Assembly (NCBI RefSeq): GCF_036324505.1
Contig: NC_086360.1
Span: 14,911,293-14,975,292, forward strand
DNA from: Eleginops maclovinus
Taxonomy: Eukaryota; Chordata; Actinopteri; Perciformes; Eleginopidae
DNA length: 64,000 nucleotides
Reading direction: 5' to 3'
Shown: in pieces, positions 1-14,000 of the stretch
Layout of the letters: the number at the start of each line of letters is the position of its first letter
How positions within the stretch are numbered: the first letter of the stretch is position 1
Notes under the pieces: generated by a model
The model's input: the letters and a program-made list of their open reading frames with translations, nothing else
The model's database searches: none
What the model was told of the DNA's origin: nothing
Translations under genes and position numbers: made by a program

Positions 1-962
1 CGCTACTGTGTTGCCACTGTGCCGAGCAGTTAGCGTGTTTCCCTCAGGAATACTAACTGTAGTGAGAGAGGGATCCACAACCGTGTTTTGATGTGTCGTT
101 TCAGAGTTTTGTGTTACTACATATCTGCATCGTATATCTTGATACGAGGAAGGTTACTGTTGTGACACAGCATAATAATTCCCACATACTAGTTTATATG
201 CTCGACAATATTCAAATATGGTCATTTTTTATTTGCATTTATATTGTGTTCATTCACCAAGTCTTGATGAGAAATTCTAAAATGTGACCCTTAAGGTTCG
301 TGCTGGGCCAGGTTAACGTTATTCTTAGAAATAATTAAATGATGTTGCTGAGGCGAACTTGTCATAAGTGGATATAAAGCAATAGTGCAGTCAAATTGTT
401 GACACAGAGGCAGCTTTTAGTTGAAAGTAGAAGGACTTAAAGCTGGTTAGAGGCAGGTACACTCTGCATTCAAGATAAGCTGCTGGTTGCTAGGCTGAGG
501 AGGGAAAAGGCTAGAAGGTAGCAAATGAGATTCAGCGGACAATGCTTCCATATTTACCAGCATGTCTACCTTCATTTGAAAACCTAATATAGTGAAAGGG
601 AGTGGCAGAAGACAGAGGATGGATGATGCTCATTGCACAAAACCCATCCCAGTTTTCCTTGCGTATGTGCAAATGCTAGGAAAATGCAAATGCAAATATG
701 TGGACATGCACACACACAGTGTACACACATGGCATCATTTGCTGTTCCTTGGGATATCCTCTCAAGCTGAGACTGGATTGTGGGTTACTCAATAACTAAT
801 GGGTGCTTTTAGTGCAGTCTGCTGCATTGACAAATGCACCCTCACAGATGCATGTGGCTCGGCTCTCAAGCGCATGCATGCATACATCAGTTTTGTAAAG
901 TGTTACTGAAGCTTACCATAGCTCTCCTCATACGTCTTTGTTTTCCTTCTATTCATTGTGTG

Positions 963-964
<2 letters not shown>
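1..964. other. Non-coding sequence upstream of the PDE4D5-type first exon
   Basis: I see no coding exon, RNA gene or recognisable mobile element here. Short open frames are present but show no family resemblance and no splice-compatible ends. If the locus is arranged as in mammals, this is part of an intron for still longer isoforms whose first exons lie farther upstream, and also distal promoter sequence for the PDE4D5-type transcript. Confidence 0.5.

Positions 965-1009
<45 letters not shown>
965..1009. repeat. (CA)n microsatellite
   Basis: An uninterrupted CA dinucleotide run of about 45 bases. It lies about 750 bases upstream of the PDE4D5-type start codon, so it may sit in or near that promoter. 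Confidence 0.95.
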
Positions 1010-1012
<3 letters not shown>

Positions 1013-1764
1013 CTGCTCAGCTCCAAAGGATCAGTAGCTTATAAACTGGCTGCAGTCAGTCTCTCTGTGGAGGGGGAGGAAGAAAGGATAAATTGCTTCG
1101 ACTAGATGGATCGGAACTCAACACTGATTCGCTGCTGGGGTTTTTATTGGGTAACCATCACATATTCCCTGTTGCCTTGTGTCAGATTGGGATGTTTCGG
1201 GCTGGAGGAGACTAAATTAGTTCATCTAAACTCATGCTGGGCTTTATTCCATTGGACTGTGTTGGGTTTGCGTGCAGGCCTGGGGAGGCAGAGCTGGAAT
1301 AGACGGAATTCCCTTTTTTTTTTATCATCCCGCCCTCCCTCTCTCCTTCTTCAATCCTCCCCTCATGTTCTCTCTAGCACTTCCACAGCACACATCCAGT
1401 GTTGCAGAGCAGGCAAAGGCAGCATCCCTCAGTGCTTCTGTTCATCTGCTGGCTCCTTAAACGACGGAGAGGGAGAAAGGGAATACGCATTTTTCATCTC
1501 TTTTATATTCCCTGCTTTTGTACAGAAGGAGCTGCTGGTGTGAGGAATTACAGTTAGAGATTTTCAGTTTATCATCCAGAGGATTTTTGGATGTGTCTTT
1601 TTTTTCCAATTTTATTTTTATTCCTACATTTTGAGGAAATTGTTGGACTCTGACAGGAGAAGCATTTATTAGCGCCTGCATTTTTCTATATCCCTCATAT
1701 ATCTTGGCTGCCTTTGCTGTTCATTCATCCGGCTGGTGCTGGTGGTGGTGAAGCCGGGGCAGGC
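1010..1764 (+). promoter_or_regulatory. pde4d: Putative promoter and 5' leader of the PDE4D5-type transcript
   Basis: This is the region directly upstream of the PDE4D5-type start codon. A TATA-like TTATAAAC lies near 1039, followed by a GGAGGGGGAGGAAG stretch near 1070. The start codon at 1765 has a good context, with G at -3 and G at +4. The reading frame remains open for 17 codons upstream of that ATG, but no earlier in-frame ATG is present and the family resemblance starts at the ATG. The transcription start cannot be fixed from sequence alone. Confidence 0.35.
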
Positions 1765-2027
1765 ATGGCCCAGCAGGCAGGCATGGGGGTGACCCACCAG
1801 GACACCCTGGCAGTGCCCCCCATGCCCAAACACTCCGGACTGAATGAAGACCTGGTGAAAATTCTGCGGGAAAACCTGCTGCAGCCGGAGAGGCCAAGAG
1901 GACACCGGCGATCACCGTCCTCCATCTCCCCCCGCCTCTCCCCCCGCAACTCGCCACGACTGCTTCGCCGCATGCTGCTCAACAACAACACCCACAAACA
2001 GAGGCGCTTCACTGTCGCACACACATG
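1765..2027 (+). CDS. pde4d: pde4d alternative first coding exon, PDE4D5-type N-terminus
   Basis: This exon encodes the isoform-specific N-terminus of a long PDE4D isoform, a cAMP-hydrolysing enzyme. It reads 87 codons plus two bases (TG) before a GTGAGA donor at 2028. Joined to C61852 it gives residue 88, Cys, followed by Phe-Asp-Val-Asp, the same junction and length as I recall for mammalian PDE4D5. Matching stretches are MAQQ at the start, LNEDLVK and LRENLLQ (residues 26-40), SPRNSPRLLRRMLL (about 59-72) and KQRRFTVAHTC at the end. In the family this N-terminus binds RACK1 and beta-arrestin and so targets the enzyme in the cell. The residues before LNEDLV read His-Ser-Gly where mammals have Asn-Pro-Trp. 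The exon is clearly more GC-rich than its surroundings. The start is the ATG at 1765, where family resemblance begins. Confidence 0.95.
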
Positions 2028-5000
2028 GTGAGACTAAGATGGACATATAGAGACCAGACGATTGATGGCTATTGTCACTGTGTTGTGGGATGTGGAGCTG
2101 CATGTAAAGTGCATATTCATGTTTGTCTTTGTCAGACATGTGGTTTAAACCGCACCCTGGCAAACTTTCAAGGTCGGGACTGTGTTTGCTAAACGATGTT
2201 TGTGAGGGAGGTGGCCGCCTGATAAGCCATTTCAGTAATTAAACTTTGTTTGCGGTTTAACTTGAATGCGTTCCTCTTGCAGAGAAATGACCAAATCTCT
2301 CTTGTCGGTTAATCATGTTCCTAGGAGACTCTCTTCTCACCTTAGATAATGAGTTTCTCTCTCTTCCTCTCTGTCCAGCTTAATCTCCATTTTTATGTCC
2401 CCCCTTGTGTGTCCAGTCCTTACACCTCTCACTCTACCTATGCCCCCTGCCCTCCCCCTTTCCCTTGCAGGCTCTGCCTTTATCTCTATGTGATAAACAA
2501 TAGTGTAGAATGTGAAGCTGCCTGTCTTGTTAGATAGGTAGAGTTGGAGCCATCCATCACTACGTTTCTTCCCTCCAGCTGTGCTTTTCTCTCCACACCT
2601 GCCTGCCTGCAGTTTTTGACTATTAATTAGTCTTCTATTCCTGGCTGTCTATCAGCCTCTGCTGCACCCGCCCACGCCTTACCCCCTCCTTTCGCCTCAT
2701 ACCTCTTCCCCATTCACTCCGCGCCTCCCCTGCACCTATTGTTTCCTCCCCAGTCTCATTTTTGTTCTCCCCTTTAAACAATTCAGTTGTTACCCTCTAT
2801 CTCCTACCATTTGCCCCCACCACCATCACCATCATCTTTGTCTCCATTTTTTATGCTCCCCCCCCACATTACTCTGTATGTCTTGTGTCCCAGTTTTTTT
2901 AGCCCACATCTCCCCCTTCTGGCATCTGGATCTGTCTTATGATGTAATTCAAAGATTCTGTAACTGTCCTTGCACATAAATTCACATATCAGAATTACTT
3001 TTCATTTCTCTCTTATTCACCCTTCTGCTTTAACCTCAAGGTGTGTTTTATCTCAATTTTTTGATCTTAGACAGGTGCTTCGAGTTCCATTTTATATTCT
3101 ACGCTTACTTTTCTGTCTCTTTTTTTGTAACATCCCATTTTCCTTTTTTCTACTATCCATCTTTCCTTGACTTTTTCATATTAATACATAAATATTGTAT
3201 CATCTCTCCTTCCTGCTTCTCTCCCCCCTTTACTTCATTTAACTGATGGTGCCATACGTTTAGGGACATATGCCACATCTCATGGCTTCTACATCACTTA
3301 GAGGCACAGTTCTTCTTGTGTGCCTGTATAATTTAAATTGTATGAATTCATTATCTGTGTGCACAATTATACTGTGTGTGTATTTGTGTGTGTAGGTGCA
3401 AATGTGATGGTTTGTATGGGCTTGTTAATTCAGCTTATGTAATTTCACACACCAACACCATTGTTCTCCCATGTGCCGCTTTTGAGCAGAAAGCTATTTA
3501 TCCCAGTTCCACATTGAGGAGTAAAAATACTTGGAATGGATTTTCCCTGTTCTGGTATGACGCTCCCAGTTGTTAAATATCTGGAATGATGAAGACAGCA
3601 GGGATGGAAAGAGCAAGTGACACTTGTGGCATGACGTTGCATTTATTATATGTAGATAAGAGAAAAAGACTAAATGCTGTCTTACATATTTTTGATGAAA
3701 TGTTGCTCATGCAGAGACACATGGAGGGAACCTTCTGGGCATTTTTGAAATGTGTCTCTGACTTAACTAATGATTAAGTGTCAACTGTTCACACTTGCTC
3801 ATGCTTTGAGATGTTTTTAGCACGATGGTTGTAATAGCCGGTTGTCTCAAGGTTTCTAAAAATCTTATTTTGTAAGTACTATGACTGAGTTGTTTTTCCC
3901 TATCCCTTCATACATTTCTGCAAACCCATGCTGTATATAGTGTTTCCAGGTTGCTGTGACCTAAAGTAGCTCAGAAAACAAATGATATAAGTCTTAAATC
4001 ACAGAGCTATGACAGAATGATAATTGGAAAAGAAAAAACGTTTCTTGACTGTCATTGAGAATTGCTGTGTATATATATTGTTGGCATTTGTTTACTCTTT
4101 TTATTGTTATGAAAGATGGAAGTTATTTATTTTGTAATCAACTTTCGTCTTTGAAGCCAAATCCGGATAGAGGATGGGTCCTCAGGCTAAAGAAAGCTCA
4201 TGCAGATTAATAAATATTTAAAACACATAAAATGGCAATACTCAAAATGCATCAGTAAGCATGTTCAGTGACATCCTGTTAGAGATATACTTTCAGAGAT
4301 TGATAGCGAAGTAGCTAAATTGTTTCTAAAAATTGCCAGCCATACTTTAAAAGAGGAGGTTTTCTTAGTTTTGGGAGAAAAGGAGGTTTATGGCACAGAG
4401 CGGTAGTCCATTAGAATTTGGCTTTACATAACTAAATGCATTATATAAAGGGAATTCTTGATAAAAAAAAAGTTACAATAAGATTAGACCTTAATGGCCT
4501 TTTTCGCATTCAGTGTTTGATGCTGTTTAGCCTTCACCCGAGCCTGCTGCAGAAAGCATGTCTTTACAAAAAACGGAAACATGTAAAATGTTAGTTTCTG
4601 CATGTCTATGTGGATCTGAAAGTAAATTTGCATCATGGCTGTTGACAGCAGAAAGTGACCATTTAATCACTGAGTAACTCATTGTTCGTGTACCTGTGTT
4701 GAGTCTTGACATTAGAGAAACTAGCAGACAGAATAACAGACAGAGATAGAGAGAGTGTGAAAGGTTAGGAGGAAATGTGCTGTGTGTCACTCTGTGCAAG
4801 GGCACTGGAGAGAGACTATTTGTTTATGAGAGAGATAACATCAAATTGCTGTAAGCAGGAGGGAGGTTGACAACTGCAGTGCAATTTACTCTCATCATGT
4901 CCTCATTGTTTTACAGCTGCAGGGAATCACAGGGCCACTGTGCAGTGAATCTGGTGACATACATGGCCCTCAGCGGCTCCACTCCACACTTCATTAACAA

Positions 5001-7774
5001 GACAATCCTTCTCTATGGACAGATTTGCCTGATGTACTGTTCGCTGTCCTTATCAGCACAGCACCATTAAAACCATACACAACTTGTTTAACAATTACTC
5101 AGAGAATACTTTAGAGATGCCTCCCTTATGCTATTTACTAAGTCATAAGGGACATACGTTTGTGGGGATTAATGTAATTTAATGATTTGTGAGTTCAGAT
5201 GGGAAGATCTTAGTCTCTTTTGACAATGTTTTAACTCTGAACTGTCCAAATTAAAAATGTGATAATTTAATTTTGAAAGCTTTAAATATTGGAGCAGGGC
5301 TAGGAGGATTTCAAGTGTAGTATTGCTTATTCAATTGCTGCCGTTATTTTTGACTAACAAAGCTGCACAGCACTACCTCCAACAGCAGCATTAGTTTGGT
5401 TTTCTGTTTGGAATTAAAGTCAGTGTTTGTAAACCAGGTATGTTTACAGCGTACATAGCACTCAGTACTGCATATGTGTGGAATCAAGCTGTTTCTAACC
5501 AAAAGTTAAACCAAATCCTCAATTTGACAGACACTGAAGTGGACAGTTGTGATATACTCATTGGTTTTCTGCCAGAGACACGACAGTCGCTAATACTTTC
5601 TTTTTTGTTTGATGTACGTGACATTGAATTTGTATTATCAACTGTCTTTCAGATATAGTGACACATTACCAGCATCAGCCCCCTCTCTGCCATCCTTACA
5701 TGTTTGTTCCTGTGAAACAGTGTTACATGATGTTAATTGTTTTCAAGCGTCCCATTGTGTGTTAATGCTTCATAATAACAGTGTGTTGAGAGACCCTGAT
5801 GAATAAATGCCCCTGCATGTGCTCACATAATTCAACATATTCTCTTAAAAATGTGATAATTGATTGCTCTCAGCCTCAGAAAGGCATGACACATAAAGAA
5901 GGGGTTAGAAGTGTGTGTACTCACCTTCAAGTGAGTGACAGAACAATACTCGCGACTCAGTTATGGTTTTCTCTCTACCAGAATAACTCTGTTGTTATCA
6001 TGTTTTCAACTTTCTTTCTCACTGACCCTGAGGTATTTTTAATTCTGTTGCACAACAGCAACTGATGCTGCATTGTTACATTGCAAGTGTCTCTTTATGT
6101 AACATAAGAGGGGGCTCTCAGCGCGGGGCGAACAGGTGGTTCGGATTGAAGATGCTTATGCCAGTCCTTCTCTGGCTGAGTGATCCGACTGGGGACATTT
6201 GGTGTGGACGTCTGGAGGGTGGGGGACTTGATGGATTGATGGATCGCTGGGTGAAAAGTTCATGATAAATGAGGGAATGAGTGCAGGCAGGGTGGAATGG
6301 ATGGAGTAAAGGAGGAAGGGAAGAAGAGAGCGTGGGAGTAAACTGAACACAGAGAGAGGTGCTAATCCAGGCAGAGGATGACTCGTTACTTCTCACTGGG
6401 TTTATATCATCTCCATCTCTCTTTCTTAAAGGCAGCAAATTCAGTTTCTTCCTTAATTATTAGTCATTATATTTGGACAGTTTTACTCTCACACTCTTTA
6501 TGCATCTGCAGACTCGTCATTTGACTAATTAGACAGGGTTAGAATCCAACAAAATGTGCATTTTCCAAATAGATACTAGTTTGGTGGTGGGTGGGAGAGA
6601 CCGCTGCTCCTGGCCAAGAAAAACATCCTGTATATCATCTCTCGGATATACTTAATTATTACCATTTTTGAGCCAAATGATGTGCAAAACTACCTTTTTA
6701 GTTAACAGCAAAACACCTAACCAAACTAAATGACACACTGTAAGTGAGTGTTGGTCAGGTAAATGACCCTTACATAAGTCAAAAAACATATGGCTTGCAA
6801 GAGCAATGCAATGTGTTTAGAGTATATACCGCTCTGTAAAATAGTGCTTGAAATCCCAGTTCTCTCAGTGGCTCAAATATAACATGTACCAGCCTGTCCA
6901 CTTTCTTGTTTAATACAAGTGAAATATGCAGTGGTCACGATGGTTGGATTCAGTTCTACTACTGACTGTCAGAAAGATGTTTTTGTTCCTCAGTCCCTTG
7001 GTGTTGACATCGATTTGTCCATCGATGTTTACCCTTTACAACTGAAGCCCTCTTACTGCCTCCTCAGTGAGAGTCCACAATGACTTTTCAGCCATTGTAA
7101 AGTAGCTGTTCCAGCTGAAATAGCTCTCTATAGGTTCATCTGTTTGTTGCGTGAGATGACATTTCTATTAATAGCCAGCGCCATTTTGCCTGTTGTTCTT
7201 TTTTATTTCCATCCTCCCAGCCTCCCAGTCCATTGTCCGTACATTCCTAACATTCTTTGTTTTCAATGTGTAGCTTTGCTCAAGTAATTACTTTCCATTC
7301 CTTTGAGGGGGCTTTGGATTGCAGCTGTCATCCTGCTGTGCAACATGGAGGATTCTCCAGGTTTTATCAGCCCAAACACTGCTCTCCACCCGGGAGAACA
7401 GAGCTCCCGTGATTTGCATACATACAGTATGAGCATTCGAGCAGTGCTGCTACTGCTACCATGCTAACAGTGCTGGCTGCGTTACACATCAGCACAAAAC
7501 AGGCTTTTCATTTGCAAAAGCAGGCAACTTTGGACTAATCAATGAGATGTCATGAACACAATTTTGCATACATGCACGCAAATGTAACCTGATATACATA
7601 AACACTCACTGTATGTTATTAGACAAGACCCTGGTTATGACTCACCTTTGACTTTGTATTCTGAGCTAGTGGCCAAGTCTGTGTTGGCTGAGATGAATAA
7701 GAAAATTAAAATTATATAACAGTGTTGCTTGAAGAGACTGTGAGGAGAGAACAAGGATAAGTAAATGTGATGTG

Positions 7775-8070
7775 GCGTTTTAGTCCTTTCCTTTTCGAAT
7801 TAAAAGGCCACTCTCGGGATGCCGGGATTCGTGACGTGCCTCTCTTTGTTCCCAAAAAACATGAACCGAGATCATCGAGTCGAATCAGATTTATTTGGTT
7901 GATCCGGCATACAAACGCACATAGGCTTTCTTGTTTTAACGTAAAATAAAAAGGTATGTCTCCGTGTCCAAACAATTACAAAAAGAGCACGGTCAAAAAG
8001 ATTATACTGGCTCCCGTCTAAGGTCGCCAACCGTGTGTGATTGCCCCGCTATATAAGGGCACACAGACAT
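7775..8070 (-). mobile_element. Possible solo LTR remnant, minus orientation
   Basis: Read on the minus strand, this block is unlike the AT-rich flanks. It has a TATATA-type box near 8050, then CpG-containing sequence, a polyadenylation-like AATAAA near 7890, and then a GC-rich end with GGCACGTCACG and CCCGGCATCCCGAGAG. That order (TATA, then AATAAA) is what an LTR would show. I see no clear TG..CA ends or target duplication, so edges are approximate. It could instead be another kind of repeat or unique sequence. Confidence 0.25.
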
Positions 8071-11000
8071 GTGCACTAAGATATATTATTGCATAAGTTA
8101 TTCAATAATTAATAATATTCTAAACAGAAATGTGGCATACAAAAATAAATCTAAATGGTCTAAACCAAGAATGACTCTAACAAAATGAGACAGGGATAGA
8201 AGAAGAGTTATTTTTCAGGTGTTACTTACTGAAAGTGTATTTAATATCCCATGAAATTTAATATATCACTTATAAAATGGAAGAATACCCCTAGGATTAA
8301 TGTTTAAATTCAATTATCCTATGTATTATAGAGTTTTACAACACTCACTCTTCACCTGTCCATGTTATAAATACACATCATGGTTCTCTACTCTACTCTA
8401 CGTTCTACCTTTAATTTGAGTGTAGTGGCCATGACTGACCTTTAAAGGACTGCATTATCATAAAACATTCAAGTTACAAGAAGGCTCCAAAAAGACACAG
8501 AGCTTTACCTAGAACAGCTTACCTCAGAAATACCTTTTACTGCTGGAAATCTTTTACAAAGTTTCTTTAAAACCCAAATATATTAAGAACCCTTTCATTT
8601 ATTTTCCAGGATTTGGTGAGAGAGCCTTTCTCTTTAGTTGTTAGAGTGTTTCCTGGAATATTTCAGTCATAAAACGTTAAATATAAAATCACCAAAACAA
8701 AATTTAAGGCACACATTTAAGAACATGTGAATCATTTTGAATCTGGCATGGATCACTGGCTGCACAGAACTGAACCAATACCACACTTAAATACATGTTG
8801 GAAAGCATCTAATATATGAGGTCCTCCACTCCTCATTTTCGTAATGCCAGAAGACTCACTTTATGATATAATACCACACTGGAGTGGAATTTAGATTACA
8901 GCACATTGATGCGACATTCAGCTCTGCTCAGTTCAGTTCTGCAGTGAACTAAACAAGAGGGTTGTATGCATATTCGTAATCATTTGCATCCAACAGGTCC
9001 AGACACATAAAAGTGGTCACTGCACTACCTGATTTAATTAAAGGACGACCAGAATGAATGTGAGTTGAAGAGGCCACAGCTGCAGGGCTTCATCAAAGGC
9101 CTTTTGATATGCTGATGGGTTTTTGATTCTACAAAATAACTGATACATTCTGTTAGTGCTCGCTCGACATGTCAGCCATTCAAGTATTTTTGTCTCTATA
9201 TATATTTGTATATATGTCTATACAAGTATGTGTATAAACATACATAAAGGTATATATAAGTATGTATACACACACTGTCTTCTTTGATTCTCTACTTTAT
9301 CCTCAGCTGGGGTTTTTTTCTGCTGATCTCACCACCACACTTGATTACTAATGGATATTCATTTACTGATTATGAGCCTACTCTGATGAACGCAATTGCA
9401 CCAGAGCCTTTGCAGAAGGGAGGATGGAGGATGGAGTAGAAAAGATGACTGCTGATATGAGGAGATGTTTTAAAATAGCTAAGAGTATCTTAGTAATGGA
9501 CTGCAGATTGTCATGTACCCTTTTCTGAATTTTCTGATATGGCCTCTGTGAAGATAGATGGTACTGGCTATATCTGTCCCTTTTTACAGCCCCAGACCCA
9601 CTGTAGTGATTCAGAAATGAAGATTCTCTTTATCCCAGAGAGGAGAAGAACATTTTTACCAATCAAAATGAGGGTTGGATGCGTCCTTGGCTTCCATTAT
9701 AATGTGTGTCTGTGAGAGAGAGCCTTATTAGTCTGTGCTTATTAGTCGGTGGTGGGATCCACTAATGGTGCATGGCTGTGGTAAATCCATTGGTCATGTC
9801 TTGAGTATAGTATGCAGGTTCAGCTTATTAAAGTATGACCCCTAACAAGCTATAACATCTACTTGTCTTTTTAGGTCCATGTTGAATTGTACATATAACA
9901 AACATGAACCTTTCTCTATTGGCTTCTCTACTGAAAGGATTTCCCCATTTTTTAAATTTGGATATCAGAAATGCTGATAAACTTCGGAAGATGTGTGTTT
10001 ATTTTTTAAAGAACTGAATGGACAGTAGTCACATATAAGTTGTCTTCAAATGAAAGAATGTAATGTAGGAGAATTCAATATTCAGGTTTAATATTGTATG
10101 TTCCAAAGATGGCCACAGAACCATCCAGAAGACACAGGCTTGTCTTGAAGATGATACATGTGTAGAGAGGTATCTGGTAAAGGATTTACAATAGATATCA
10201 GGAAAAACAATGATGACTTAAAGGAACTATAAAATAAGATTACATTGTCTGCCTTTGCAAAGTTAATCTTTTCATCTCTTTCTCAACATCCAGCGCTCGT
10301 TCTTTCTTCCTTCCGGCTTGTACTGATCAAATACCTTTTCTGTCTGGATCTTATATCAGCCTTTCAAGGCCAAGCTATTGAGTATATGCAAACAGTGTCA
10401 TTATACAGTGTATGGACTCTCTGAGTGCAGGTCCTTTTAACATGATCCCCAGGCCTGTTCCATAATTCACTTCACTCTAGTTGTAATGACACGGCAATTT
10501 GCATTTGACTCCAGAGGCCCGTAGCATTCAGGTGGGGTAGGGAGCACTGTGACTGGCTTCTTCTTGATTGGCGCAGAATGTGAAGTAAATGCTAAAGAAT
10601 AGTTAAACTTTGGAGTGAATGCATCACCTGTCAGAGAAATCCAAAGGGATTCTCTCCCACTTTTACAACATCCCCCCCCAAAGCTTTTCTTTCACATCCT
10701 CTGGCTGAATGGAGCCTCAGTGGAGAGTGTCCACCTCCAGCACTTCTAATGAGTTGCATTTCCAATTAAGATGCAGCTGCCTCCTGTGTTGTGAGGGCCA
10801 TCTTGTCATTGATGTCATCCCTTGATCATTTTTCACAGCTGCTTCCAATATCCTGTTCTTTATGAAGGTTTGTTTTCATCTTTTATGTGCTCGCATTTGT
10901 GTGCGTATGTTTGTGCAAATATAGACAGTGCAAATACATCTGCACATTTGCGTGTGTGCTTCTTTACAAGTGTGTGTTCTTGTTTGTGACAGTGCCTACC

Positions 11001-14000
11001 CTGATTACTAGTCTTCTGCTTACCTTCTGTCTGACCACTGGGGCTGTCACATCTGATTGCATCGATTCAGTGTCGCTGAACACAGTATTAAAAGAAGAAA
11101 AGTTAAAAGTGTGAAAATAAAAAATAATAAAATAAAACAGGCCTTCTAATGTAACAGGCCATAGGTTACATATCCTGCATTGAATCAGCAATATAATATT
11201 TAAATTAATTTACATAACCTTTAAGGTATAATGTTGTTTAAACCTTTAAAAAGGTGATATTCAGTTTTGGTGAACCATATTGCTGTGCAGATGCTTGAGT
11301 GGCAGGTTTATCTGTGAGCGAGCAGATGGTTTTGAGGAATGACCGTGGACAGAGATGGAAAATAAGAGTGGGTAAGGAGAGTCGGGATGGATGGTGTAAT
11401 TTTTTCGCTTAGCACCAAGAAAATTAGAAGTGTCGGAGTAAATTTGTTGTTAGAGGAATCCTTAACAAGGCCATCTATGGTATTAGGTGTATCCCACTTC
11501 CATAGCACTTAACTTCAACTATAGGACTACAACAATCTCGAGTATTCTTTACTGATAATTTTCAATGGCGATTCCATCACTGCAAGATCTGTATTATAGA
11601 GCAGAATGCAGTCGGCAATTTTGAGGGGACATGCTATTGCTGTTTTTAGCAAAGTGAACAAAGTGCATCCCCTTATTAACCCCCCTTCCCCCAGTTGCAG
11701 AGGGGGTTTGGGGTTGGAGGGTTTGTTTAATTGAATGTTTTATAGTCTGATATATTTGATCCTTAATTTGACTGAAGTTTGGGCAAGTTACTATTTATGG
11801 CCCTGTCCAGCTCTCTGAAATATCAGTATCTTAAAGGACTGCCCACACCAATAACTAAATCTGTAACAACAATACCTTCAAATATATAATCATCAAAATT
11901 GTTCTCAATAAAGTGGATTGCGGTGTCCAGTCAGTGGTGACTGATATTGTTAGGATATTTTGCAGAGTTATTTAATGAGCAATAATAACACTGACAGTTT
12001 TATCTTGGTTTTTTTTATTTTTATAAAAAGGCAGGTGTTCATGGGGCAGGTGACTTGTGACATGTGAACCAAGCTACCCAGTAACACATTGCCTTATGTG
12101 TGGTTGTGTGTGCTGGTTCTGGCTGCATTAGCAAGGATTTTTGCTAGCATTCAAGGAATGTCTGGATATGGACCTGGAGAGGAAGGATTAGTGCAGGTAC
12201 TTAAAACAGATCAGCACCTCTGACCACCTCTCAATGCTTTAAATGGCTGTTCTGGCAAAAGCGAATTTCATGATACAGGAGAGTGAAAAAATAGGGGATG
12301 GGTTTTGGAGATGAGTTTGAGTAAGCCATGATCTGCTGCAGGTTTTACGACATCAATCCAATATTTTCCCTGAAATTAACACAATTCAACTACACCAATA
12401 CCTAAAAGCACTCTTTCAAATTGGTTTCATCACTTCACTCACATAATAATACTCTGTTTATCTAGCTGTGACTTTGTGTTAATAGACAATGAAAGGTTCA
12501 CATGGTGTCATTTTTATACTTAATTAATTGGCTTCAGTTGTTTCTTTTTGACATTACCCAGTGACTATAGGCAGCAATATGAACAAAGCCTGCTCTTCAA
12601 TCCCAAAGGCTCAGCAGCTTGGCAACATGCACTGCAGTAATGCCCACACATAGTGTAAACAGGAAAACAGGAAACACACTGGAAAACAGTTACATCACAC
12701 TTCCCCCACAACACGTACAAACACACAGACGCACCCAAATCCACACTCGATATGTGAGATGAATATCCAGTAATACCTTTTGCTACTTGTTAAGGTTATT
12801 AAGAGGAAATATATGTACCTGTCTGACGCTTATAATGGATACATTTGTTATGTAAGCTGGCAAAAGCTAACACATAAAGTCTTGCTTTTATAGTTTGTCC
12901 ACTGGGATTTTGAACGGGTTTGGAAAGTTGATTCACTGCAGCGATGTTTGTAGTTGGAAAATGGTGAGGCAATAACTACTTACTACTGGAAAGAGATACA
13001 TAACAAAAGAAGAACAGTTTTTCAAATGGCCAATGTAATTTCAGTACAGTTTGGTTGAGATGTTGCTGTCTGACAAATGCTGATACAACTCTGCTCAAAT
13101 CCGAGTCAAACAAATGAACTTTGTCTGTACACTGTAGAAGAGCTGACAGATTCATTAAGACATGCTGCTCCATCAGTGGAACAGGAAAAACCTCCACCTT
13201 TGGCGTGAGCATTGTATTGTGTGGTTCTCACATTTTATGAAAAGCCTGATGGCAGTGTAATCCTTAGGATGCATGTACTGAAGCAGCACTGCACTTTTTT
13301 CCCAGTGTGCAGTAACTGTTTTCTTTTTACCTATGTGTTGTATCTGTGAAGGCTGTAGCTCATTTTGCAGACCCCCAAGAGGAAGGAGTGTATTTGGTCT
13401 GTAAAAAAACAGCCTCCAGATGCTCACCTTGGCCGAGCCTAATTGCTTAGAAGGGGGAATTAGCTGTTGCACATAGCAGTGCACAAACGAGGCATCTGGG
13501 GTTGTCTCCTTAATCAAACTCTGCACTTCAGATGTGATAATATGGCTGAGGCTGGGCTCCTCTACTTGGTGGTTTTATTTTTAAATACACTGTCACTTTA
13601 AGCAGCAATGTTTGCTGTTTCAAGCAAACAATGGCTTTAAACAATATCCTGCAGCTTCGAAGGAGTTTAATCTAGCATTAAGAGGTCAACTTTAAAATGT
13701 CTTTTCCACAAGATACTCCTCTTTGTTTATAATGACTGATCCAGCAGTCTACGTCTCAGACCGACCTAACTTCAGTAAACACTGAGTGATGACAGATTAC
13801 TCCTGCAGATTCTCAGCAAGTTATTGATATTCACTTTTGTTGCGCACTGCATTTGAGAATAATAAAAAAAATCAAGGTGGTTGCCACGCTGGTTCCTATT
13901 ATTATCAGTCTTTATTGTAAGCTATTGTAAGCTAACTGCTTGCTGCTGCTTTATAATAAGTTAAGAGATGAAAGTGGTATTGATCTTGTCATCTGACTCT

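Noticed and set aside
5880..5932. An ATG frame ending at CAA|GTGAGT as another first exon
   Set aside because: The donor is in phase 0, incompatible with the common acceptor, and the peptide is not recognisable.
11679..11715. CCCCCC/GGGGG stretches as a hairpin or quadruplex
   Set aside because: The arms pair only partly, and fewer than four G-tracts of three are available.
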